Shown: in pieces, positions 1 to 5,363 of the stretch | Numbering within the stretch: the stretch's first letter is position 1 | Layout of the letters: each line of letters opens with the position of its first letter | Source: an uncultured bacterium | Lineage (GTDB): Bacteria > Cyanobacteriota > Vampirovibrionia > Gastranaerophilales > Gastranaerophilaceae | Length of the DNA stretch: 9,177 nt | Assembly: GCA_902782905.1 (NCBI GenBank) | Contig: CACZPB010000238.1 | Location: 1 to 9,177, forward strand | Direction of reading: 5' to 3' | Position numbers and translations under genes: made by a program | Notes under the pieces: generated by a model | Told to the model about the DNA's origin: nothing | Seen by the model: only the letters and a program-made list of their open reading frames with translations | The model's database searches: none

Positions 1-378
1 ACCGCAAAGGCCCTAGCCATGGCAGGCCACGATGTCGAATTCCTTCCTCGAATCGACGGCAAGGAGGTTAAGAGCGCGGACGTGCTCATGGATGGCGTTG
101 TACGGGAAATGAAATCGCCCACCTCAGCGAGCGTAAAGTCGCTGCAAAAACAGGTTGGCAACGATTACGTCCACGCGGCGCTTGAAACCCTCCGGGTCGT
201 GCGTTACCTCGAATCCGAAGAACTCTGGGTCTTCCAGCGTCGGCTCGTACACTACCACCGGGATTCCCTTGGCCTTGACGCACTTCATGATGCCCTGAGT
301 CGAACTCGCGCGGAAGTTGTCCGAGCTACTCTTCATGGTGAGTCAGCAGACGCCGACGAGCGGAGCACATGCGGATAG
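1..378 (+). pseudogene. Truncated CdiA-CT-like toxin nuclease fragment (left-edge partial)
   Basis: The frame is open from base 1, so the gene starts left of the window; the ATG at 19 is probably internal because the preceding codons read T-A-K-A-L-A. Residues from GHDVEFLP through ADVLMDGVVREMKSP resemble the core of the CdiA C-terminal tRNA-nuclease family (PD-(D/E)xK fold): a metal-binding Asp in ADV, then E-x-K in REMKSP. In relatives I remember, the position before ExK is usually Trp (WEMKSP); here the codon is CGG, one base from TGG. Family resemblance ends near base 150 (KSLQKQ). From there to the TAG at 376-378 the frame only runs antisense through the UDP-glucose dehydrogenase remnant, so the last ~75 residues are not native. 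The family acts on RNA in contact-dependent or polymorphic toxin systems; this copy has lost its 3' part and is probably inactive. Family call moderate, truncation fairly sure. Confidence 0.55.
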
Positions 379-455
379 TTCGCCAGCAGTTACTTGGTGT
401 CCTTGAGCAGGCGGCGGCAGTCGTATCCGAAGCTCGGATTATTGTAGCAGTTGGC
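155..455 (-). pseudogene. ugd: Decayed UDP-glucose 6-dehydrogenase (nucleotide-sugar dehydrogenase) remnant
   Basis: The reverse strand carries recognisable C-terminal half segments of UDP-glucose 6-dehydrogenase, the NAD-dependent enzyme making UDP-glucuronate for surface polysaccharides. Near 446-393 it reads [10 protein letters not shown] then LLKDTK, matching the active-site region (family: [25 protein letters not shown]). The next codon is TAA (390-392) where the family has Gln, followed by LLANY. Then about 40 family residues are missing and the frame shifts to V-G-V-C, TGA (343-345, family Arg), L-T, and MKSSSDNFRASSTQGIMK (from 336), continuing through VVVYEPTL and FKRRVDVIVAN. Resemblance stops at about base 155. 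The TAA and TGA are each one C-to-T change from CAA and CGA. The catalytic Cys context (GGYC) is also altered. The N-terminal Rossmann half is absent. A dead gene fragment with high family confidence; its exact ends are approximate. Confidence 0.85.
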
Positions 456-564
456 GATGAATACGGAGGCTTACCGTATCTTTTGTATTGCCCACATATG
501 AATGCAGGAGACGAGCTTCATGCATCCAGAGAACATCTAAGGTCTAATATTCTTGACCTCGGTT

Positions 565-1230
565 TCAATTGTCTCTGCCAGCCCCCGCACCTGCCTCATT
601 GCCAGAAACTGCAGTAATGAGCTGAACCATGTCCGTCCAAGGCGCAAAGTCAAGTGAGTTCAGCGCCAATCGCATATCACGCCGCTCCCGTCCATTGTGC
701 TTGCGCGCGTTATCCATCGCCACGCTCGCCTTGCCTACGATCTGTTTGGTGTTCAGAGCCTTGTTGCCGCTGCCACCCACGAGCCCCAGGCGAACAGCTC
801 TCTCCTGAGCCCGGCGCGTCGTCCTCTCGTGGCATACTTCGGCGTGATCGATAAGCCACGTTTCGAAGCATGGGTTATTGACAATAAGCTGGAACCCATG
901 GTCATCGCATGTCTTCTGCGCTTCTCGAAACTGCTCAACCGTAAAGTCGTCAACGTCTGTCACCACGAACGTCCCGGCAAACCCATCTCCCCCGTCTCCT
1001 CTCGCTTCATTCTCGTTCAAGCGCCAGGCGTAGTCAGCCAAAGCGGCGGGATGTGCATTCTTGAACCTCGGAACCAGAATGGCAGCGCTCCCAAGCTCAG
1101 TATTTCGGAATCTGAAGTAGTCCATCTCAGTCAGCTCGCCGTTGGTAACCACAAGGTACCGTGGCGTCTTATTCCTCGTCGCCTGAACCCTACCGCGTGC
1201 CAGCCTCCGACGCTTCCCGCTCCTAGACAT
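565..1230 (-). CDS. rloB: RloB-family protein, likely effector of an RloAB/AbiL-type pair
   Basis: This 221-aa protein (start at 1230) has the conserved blocks of the RloB family: a basic N-terminus, then residues 30-39 NGELTEMDYF (family pattern G-x-x-TE...YF, with E32 and E35), TDVDDF at 91-96 (acidic cluster D92, D94, D95), and NNPCFETWLIDH at 118-129. The Glu block followed by the Asp cluster is reminiscent of a metal-dependent Toprim-type nuclease; that activity is inference. I chose ATG 1230 over ATG 1251 because GGAGG lies 6 nt upstream of it. The start overlaps the ATPase stop by 8 bp (ATGTCTAG), so the two are translationally coupled. RloB partners with an RloA-type ATPase near restriction loci, and AbiLi/AbiLii of the lactococcal AbiL system has the same layout. 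The C-terminal tail GNEAGAGAGRDN is low in complexity. Family confidence is good; mechanism unknown. Confidence 0.82.
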   Translation of the reverse strand: MSRSGKRRRLARGRVQATRNKTPRYLVVTNGELTEMDYFRFRNTELGSAAILVPRFKNAHPAALADYAWRLNENEARGDGGDGFAGTFVVTDVDDFTVEQFREAQKTCDDHGFQLIVNNPCFETWLIDHAEVCHERTTRRAQERAVRLGLVGGSGNKALNTKQIVGKASVAMDNARKHNGRERRDMRLALNSLDFAPWTDMVQLITAVSGNEAGAGAGRDN

Positions 1231-2635
1231 CGCTTGCCTCCGCCGAATCATCGCGAATCAAGTCTAAGGCCGCAGCAAAGGATTCGTGCAGCAGAGGAGT
1301 GGGGAGCCCACCATACACGCCATGCAGGTAGTTCCGCCCAAGGTTCTCGTCTTTGCGCACATGCTTGAATGACGTTATGGGATACAGCGTCGATACGCCG
1401 TTTTTCTCCTTCGCAGCAATCCAAACCTGATCGCGCGACAGGGGCCGCTCATCCGCACCGGAGCGTGTAATCAAGGTGATGTCGTGTGTCGTGAATATGA
1501 GCTGTGACTGATGCGGATTTGTGCGAGGGTCCGTGAAGAGTCCCACCAGCTGCTCCACATACGTCGGATGCAAGCTCGTATCAATCTCGTCCACAAGCGT
1601 AACCGTAGGCTTTGCCAATTTGTCGAGCGCAAGGGAGAGGAAGGCGAGCGCCGCCTGAGTACCACGAGACTCGCTGTCCTCACCTAAATACGCTTCTGAG
1701 CCGTCTGCACCGACGTGTAAAAAGAGCAGCGGGTAGTCCCCAAAATCCACAAGTGAGCGTGCCATCTCGTCCACGTCGTCGTCGCGATCCTCCTCTGGAA
1801 GATCAGGCATGGTAATGTAAGACAGCCCACGCACGATGTTGCGATAAAGGAGGGCTTCCTCACTCGAAGGATGCTCCAGACATCGCTCAATAGCCTCACG
1901 AAGCTTTCTGTCTACCTTAATAGACTCGATTCCGAGACTGGAGCTTCCAACCAACGTTGACAAGGCTTCCGCCCTACCCGGAGATGCCTGCATGTCTACT
2001 GCAATCCTGCGAAGTTCGCTAGTAAAGCCCGAGGCGGGATAGAGGCGTATACCCACGAGCTCGTCAAATGCAGGAATGACTGCGGTGGCACCACTGGAGC
2101 CAGCAATTCCAAGAAGCAGCCTGTCGCCTCTGAGTTGCGAGCTCATCATCCTCTTTTGGCCAACGAACAGTCTGCCAAACGTCACTTTAACGTCACCGTC
2201 ACTGTCGATCACACGTTCGAAGAGCTTTGCCGTTCGGTTACCCGTCGTAAACACCTTGAGCGACTCGTAGAGGACCTCCTCATCATCCAGCGACACCTCA
2301 TAGAGGTACTTCTTTCCGTCAGATGCAATGAACGTGTAGAGGTAGTCCGATGTATCTGTTCTACTTGCCGTGTCGAGCAAGAAAGGCGTACGCCCCGTAC
2401 CGTTATTCTTACGACGCAGATCAAGGCCACGATACAGCAGGCGGGGAATGTAGGTCAGAGCATCGAGGAATGCACTCTTTCCAGAGGCATTTGCACCATA
2501 AACAGCCGCAACGGTAGCCACCTCTGGCATTCCCCATGAATCAAAGACGGTGTCATCCGCATGGGCTAAGGTCATGCTGAACTGCTGAGGATCTCTGTAG
2601 CTCTTATGGTTGGCGAAACTGAAGTCTATAAGCAT
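1223..2635 (-). CDS. rloA: ABC-type AAA ATPase, RloA-like (AbiLi-like)
   Basis: A complete 470-aa ATPase of the AAA_15/AAA_21 type. From the start at 2635: MLIDFSFANHKSY is the typical first strand (family: sFkNFrSf); Walker A GANASGKS at 47-54; a long helical and strand insertion (~60-320); a signature-like ESRGTQAAL at 322-330; Walker B VTLVDEIDTSLHP at 345-357 with catalytic Glu350; the H-loop segment LIFTTHD at 379-385; then DQVW at 402-405 and NYLHGVYGGLP at 435-444, a C-terminal pattern typical of RloA/AbiLi proteins. I chose ATG 2635 over 2656 because GGAGG sits 6 nt upstream and the predicted transcript starts below 2656. The stop overlaps the rloB start by 8 bp. It probably acts as the regulatory motor or sensor for RloB; that role is inferred from two-gene ATPase-plus-nuclease defence systems. 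Cytoplasmic, no membrane segment. Confidence 0.88.
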   Translation of the reverse strand: MLIDFSFANHKSYRDPQQFSMTLAHADDTVFDSWGMPEVATVAAVYGANASGKSAFLDALTYIPRLLYRGLDLRRKNNGTGRTPFLLDTASRTDTSDYLYTFIASDGKKYLYEVSLDDEEVLYESLKVFTTGNRTAKLFERVIDSDGDVKVTFGRLFVGQKRMMSSQLRGDRLLLGIAGSSGATAVIPAFDELVGIRLYPASGFTSELRRIAVDMQASPGRAEALSTLVGSSSLGIESIKVDRKLREAIERCLEHPSSEEALLYRNIVRGLSYITMPDLPEEDRDDDVDEMARSLVDFGDYPLLFLHVGADGSEAYLGEDSESRGTQAALAFLSLALDKLAKPTVTLVDEIDTSLHPTYVEQLVGLFTDPRTNPHQSQLIFTTHDITLITRSGADERPLSRDQVWIAAKEKNGVSTLYPITSFKHVRKDENLGRNYLHGVYGGLPTPLLHESFAAALDLIRDDSAEASDV

Positions 2636-2657
2636 GGTAAACCTCCAACTTACCATG

Positions 2658-2687
2658 ATTATTGCGTCTTTTGTCCTCTTTCGTCAA
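2658..2687 (-). promoter_or_regulatory. Sigma70-type promoter of the ATPase-rloB operon
   Basis: On the minus strand TTGACG (plus 2682-2687) is followed after 18 bp by AATAAT (plus 2658-2663), matching 5 of 6 consensus bases in each box. Transcription would begin near 2650, giving a leader of about 15 nt that carries only the GGAGG ribosome site (plus 2642-2646) before ATG 2635. This supports 2635 as the true start and suggests the ATPase-rloB pair can be expressed independently of the genes upstream. Confidence 0.6.
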
Positions 2688-2864
2688 GAATACTCCAAAT
2701 ATGAAAGATGATGCAAAATTTCTTCGTCGGCATGTATTCATTCATTGAAAAATGCTGGCGTAATTGGAGCCGGGTTATCAGTGCACGGTCCTTCACCCAC
2801 AAGGAATGAAGGATCACTTGACACGCGGTAATTGACCAAGCATCCATTCAAACAAGCCGACCTA

Positions 2865-4112
2865 TCAACGCAGCCGACAATTGCCATTATCGAGATGCTG
2901 CCAAACCGGAGCCATCACCCATCTACCTTCCTCGAACTCCGCTGCGGGGTGACCGCTATCGTCCACCTTTGTCCAATGCAATCTTGTCTCCCATTCCTGT
3001 CCCTGGTACATGAGCCTAACAAGCACGTCAGCAAGCGCCGCCGTCGGATGATCAACTCGCTCGATACTCCATCCTTCAAAACCCTGAGAGACGTACTCCT
3101 TAGCCATCTCGATGTAGTCGTTTGGGCTATCACCGGGCCAACACAGTATCTCCGCCACATGCCATACGTGCCCCAATCGAATAGCTTCAAGAAACCTCGT
3201 GGTTGTGTCCCACGGCTCGGGACCACACCCATTCTCATCCGGGTAATCAGTGTGGGCTTTCCAGGACCTGAGCATCCTGCGCACCCTCTTGGCGTCACGA
3301 AGATCTCGGATTGACTCGGCCAGCGACTTCTTGGGCTGTTCCTCAGCCTGCTTTTTCTTCGCAAAGCTATCTGCCCAGTCACAAACCGCAAAGAGGTAGT
3401 TCCACGCCTTGCTCGCTACAACGTCGTTGTTGTAGTTGACCACTAGACCGTGCACGATGCCATGTCGATAGACCTCGTACACCTCTTCATCAACACGCTT
3501 GTGGAACGACTTGCGGAAGACCTCAACCGCATGCGCAAGCCCAAGGTAGTGGCCACCAAGGCAGTCGAAGCCAACCATCTCCCCAGGGTCGCGCGCTGAC
3601 AAACCGCAGCGTTGGCTTTTGTCGAAGTCATTCACGAAGCCATCAAGCACCGTTATGAGCCGGAGCGTCACAGCATCATACCTACCTGCAAGATAGTCTG
3701 CCTCTGCTCTCTCGATTAGCTCGCTCCTCCCAGCCATATCACTTCGGTAGGCAACTCTCATCACATAGAATCCAAGGTTCTCCTCGTCCTTGTAGTGCTC
3801 TATAAGCCTTCTCTCCGACTCCTCTGGAGTCAGCCCTTGCTCGACCATTTCCTCGATAAGCGGCAGCTTCAGAGAGTCGTGTAGGACCCAGTTCCTCTCA
3901 CCTAGCAGCCCGTAGAAGCTGTCAATGAGATCTGTCAAATGTTCAAGCTGACTTTCGATTTGGGAGGCTTCTCGTCCTAAATGCCTTCCCGTTAGAGCCC
4001 CAACAACGTAGGCGACAGGCTTGAAAATACCTATTTGCTCTCGTAGCTCGACAAACCTTGGCAGCTCACACGCGGCCTGATAGGGATCAATCTTGACGAT
4101 ATCTCTTGCCAT
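2865..4112 (-). CDS. Unknown 415-aa protein with two HEPN-type RxxxxH motifs
   Basis: I do not recognise a named family, though similar actinobacterial proteins of unknown function come to mind. Two motifs of the HEPN ribonuclease type are visible: RNWVLH (R73-H78, the exact RN-x3-H form) and RHGIVH within YRHGIVHG (R216-H221). Both are preceded by predicted helices (52-72 and 195-215), as in HEPN four-helix bundles. Residues ~99-165 form another helical stretch ending in VLDGFVNDF. A charged linker (251-281, KKKQAEEQPKK, RDLRDAKRVRRM) leads to a C-terminal ~110-residue part rich in Trp, ending in strand-like segments (WETRLHW, GRWVMAPV), unassigned. ATG 4112 has only a weak upstream GGTG, so it may rely on translation of the 183-aa gene 54 bp upstream. 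An RNase or abortive-infection role is inference from the motifs and neighbours. No membrane segment or signal peptide is seen. Confidence 0.72.
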   Translation of the reverse strand: MARDIVKIDPYQAACELPRFVELREQIGIFKPVAYVVGALTGRHLGREASQIESQLEHLTDLIDSFYGLLGERNWVLHDSLKLPLIEEMVEQGLTPEESERRLIEHYKDEENLGFYVMRVAYRSDMAGRSELIERAEADYLAGRYDAVTLRLITVLDGFVNDFDKSQRCGLSARDPGEMVGFDCLGGHYLGLAHAVEVFRKSFHKRVDEEVYEVYRHGIVHGLVVNYNNDVVASKAWNYLFAVCDWADSFAKKKQAEEQPKKSLAESIRDLRDAKRVRRMLRSWKAHTDYPDENGCGPEPWDTTTRFLEAIRLGHVWHVAEILCWPGDSPNDYIEMAKEYVSQGFEGWSIERVDHPTAALADVLVRLMYQGQEWETRLHWTKVDDSGHPAAEFEEGRWVMAPVWQHLDNGNCRLR

Positions 4113-4166
4113 ACGGTTAATTCACCAACTCATTTGTCTTCAATTGCCTCATGCTGCTGGCGTGCT

Positions 4167-4718
4167 CTACTTGCCCCTATTCTTGCCTCTATTACCACCG
4201 ACGGTAGCTTTCGTATCACCAAGCTGACGAATCCTTGCTGCGCAGAGCTCGGTTAGAGGCTGTCCGATTGCCGCCTTGAAATTGAATCCAAGCAACTGCA
4301 TGGTTCTCAAGGTATCCGCGCTTATCAGCTGCTTCAGAGCGTTAATTGCAAGTCTCTGGGAATCCAGCTGCTGACCGTTTTCGCCCTCTCCCACTTCGGA
4401 AGATAGGCCAAATGCATCGAGCAGCCTCCCAATCGTAGAATTCAGACTCTTGATATCCTCGTCGCTAATCTGGACCCTATCAAGTTCATCTTTGTAGGCT
4501 TGAGCAATTCGTATAGCCTCTGCGCGCTCGTCCAACAACTCGCTGATCAGCTCTTCATATGCATTTCTTACAGCCTCCGTGCTCTTCATCTCTTTAATCG
4601 ACGCTACTCTGGTCGCAACCGCAGAAGCAGTTCCTTTTGCTGCTAGCGTACTGAGGGAGACGGCCATATTAGCCAAGCCCTGCATTACTACTGGATCTTG
4701 AAAAACGGAAGTGTCCAA
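4167..4718 (-). CDS. Unknown 183-aa helical protein, TTG start
   Basis: Not recognised. The start is set by AAGGAGG (plus 4725-4731): TTG at 4718 lies 6 nt downstream, while GTG at 4721 is only 3 nt away and the more distal TTG at 4772 has no ribosome site. Residues 8-42 are small and hydrophobic (GLANMAVSLSTLAAKG, then ASAVATRVASI), possibly an amphipathic or membrane-associating helix pair rather than a clear transmembrane segment. Residues 43-82 are strongly charged and helical (AYEELISELLDERAEAI, AYKDELDRV), likely a coiled coil. Residues 127-166 carry ALKQLISADTLRTMQLLGF, NFKAAIGQPLTELC. The tail is basic with a GNRGKNRGK repeat, possibly nucleic-acid binding. It is followed at 54 bp by the 415-aa gene on the same strand, so the two probably form an operon and may act together. 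The reading frame is good; the function is open. Confidence 0.68.
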   Translation of the reverse strand: MDTSVFQDPVVMQGLANMAVSLSTLAAKGTASAVATRVASIKEMKSTEAVRNAYEELISELLDERAEAIRIAQAYKDELDRVQISDEDIKSLNSTIGRLLDAFGLSSEVGEGENGQQLDSQRLAINALKQLISADTLRTMQLLGFNFKAAIGQPLTELCAARIRQLGDTKATVGGNRGKNRGK

Positions 4719-4764
4719 CACTGTCCTCCTTTTGGTGCCGCACGTTGAATTCTCGCCCAGCGAT

Positions 4765-4777
4765 ATGGTCAAACCAT
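4765..4777. repeat. Short inverted repeat near the 183-aa gene start
   Basis: ATGGT and ACCAT arms are separated by CAA, lying ~47 bp upstream of the TTG start and overlapping the TTGACC box on the minus strand. A related inverted pair, ACCAT, 5 bases, ATGGT, lies at 4921-4935, and the 9-mer GATATGGTC occurs exactly at both 4762-4770 and 4928-4936. They could be operator half-sites for control of the leftward genes. Arms are short, so chance is possible. Confidence 0.25.
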
Positions 4778-5280
4778 CCCAATATGCCGTTACAGCGCAT
4801 CGTGAAATGTAGTCGATTCAAATCGTCTCCTGTCCTTTATGTTGACCGGCGCGACCAACTACGATATGACCATTCCTTTCCGGATTACCGAGAATAGCTT
4901 GCGTTTGTTGCCGCTTCAATACCATTAGATATGGTCTTATGCGAGAGGCAGTGCCCGAGAGGAAACGTGCAGGCAAACCGGCTTAACCGATGCGAAAGCA
5001 AAACGATAGGAAGCAACCTGTAAATAGGCACATAGTGGCCGGCACATCACGAATGAATGGACCGTCCATATCGTTCAAGTTGTCGCTGATATCACTAACG
5101 TGACCGCTTTGCCTCAGCTGTCCCTGCCTCCTCTTCATCCGCTCCTCCACGTTCACGTCACCCATCTATAACCTGTTTGCGCTGTGAACTATTCGGTCCA
5201 AAACCTACTCCGCGTGCGTGCCGGGTTGATATAGCCTGACGCTAACAACCATCTACTCAAGTACAAACACCTAATCATAG

Positions 5281-5302
5281 CTAGTACGCAATAACGTACT
5301 AG
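5281..5302. promoter_or_regulatory. Perfect palindrome upstream of the 582-aa gene (candidate operator)
   Basis: Arms CTAGTACG (5281-5288) and CGTACTAG (5295-5302) are perfect 8-bp complements around a 6-bp AT-rich spacer (CAATAA). It lies about 62 bp upstream of the ATG and covers the -35 position of the proposed promoter, a classic place for a dimeric repressor. No regulator gene of obvious HTH type is adjacent, so the binding protein is unknown. Confidence 0.55.
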
Positions 5303-5305
5303 TTT

Positions 5306-5318
5306 GCAGGAATCCTGC
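5306..5318. promoter_or_regulatory. Second palindrome overlapping the 582-aa gene promoter
   Basis: GCAGGA (5306-5311) and TCCTGC (5313-5318) form a perfect 6-bp inverted repeat around one central A. It starts 3 bp after the larger palindrome, and its right arm ends inside the TGC of the extended -10 element, so binding here should block the promoter. Confidence 0.45.
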
Positions 5319-5324
5319 TAAGAT
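5316..5324 (+). promoter_or_regulatory. Extended -10 promoter of the 582-aa gene
   Basis: TG-C-TAAGAT matches an extended -10 (TGnTATAAT) with 5 of 6 in the hexamer. There is no good -35, consistent with an extended -10 type. The start site would be near 5331, leaving a ~33-nt leader with GGAG (5355-5358) 5 nt before ATG 5364. Proposed by eye only. Confidence 0.4.
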
Positions 5325-5363
5325 TACCAGCTAACCACTCAATGCCACCATCATGGAGCTCGC

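Larger units (their letters stand above)
4719..5363. other. Divergent intergenic region, 645 bp, no convincing gene
   Basis: This lies between the leftward 183-aa gene and the rightward 582-aa gene. I find no conserved-looking reading frame; a 60-codon minus frame (4983-5165) has a poor ribosome site and ends in a Cys/Phe-rich tail, so I do not call it. No Rho-independent terminator is evident. The leftward side has a TTGACC box (minus strand, plus 4767-4772) without a good -10. The 5-mer ACCAT or its complement ATGGT recurs at 4765, 4773, 4869, 4921, 4931, 5248 and 5347, some as short inverted pairs. The right end holds two strong palindromes and a promoter, listed separately. An undetected small RNA cannot be excluded by eye. 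Confidence 0.5.

Noticed and set aside
697..1368. Long plus-strand frame opposite rloB and the ATPase end
   Set aside because: It lies antisense to two well-supported genes and its translation is Pro/Arg/Ser-rich with no motif.
565..2656. PARIS (AriA-AriB) for the ATPase pair
   Set aside because: AriB belongs to the DUF4435 type; the second gene here carries RloB blocks (NGELTE, NNPCFETWL).
2636..2656. Seven-residue longer start of the ATPase at 2656
   Set aside because: The proposed -10 box sits at 2658-2663, so the transcript would start inside that codon run, and GGAGG is correctly spaced for 2635.
2789..2813. Hairpin TCCTTCA / TGAAGGA with an 11-base loop after the 415-aa gene, as a terminator
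   Set aside because: No T-run follows on the minus strand and the loop is long; kept only as a possible structure.
2832..3391. Overlapping frames on both strands within the 415-aa gene
   Set aside because: Composition unlike a protein, and the 415-aa frame with its ordered motifs explains the stretch.
4983..5165. 60-codon minus-strand frame in the divergent region
   Set aside because: Weak ribosome site, no family feel, Cys/Phe-rich tail, and no conserved neighbour spacing; more likely chance.
4719..5363. Retron or other reverse-transcriptase-linked noncoding RNA in the gene-free region
   Set aside because: No reverse transcriptase gene nearby and no long stable inverted repeat typical of msr-msd.
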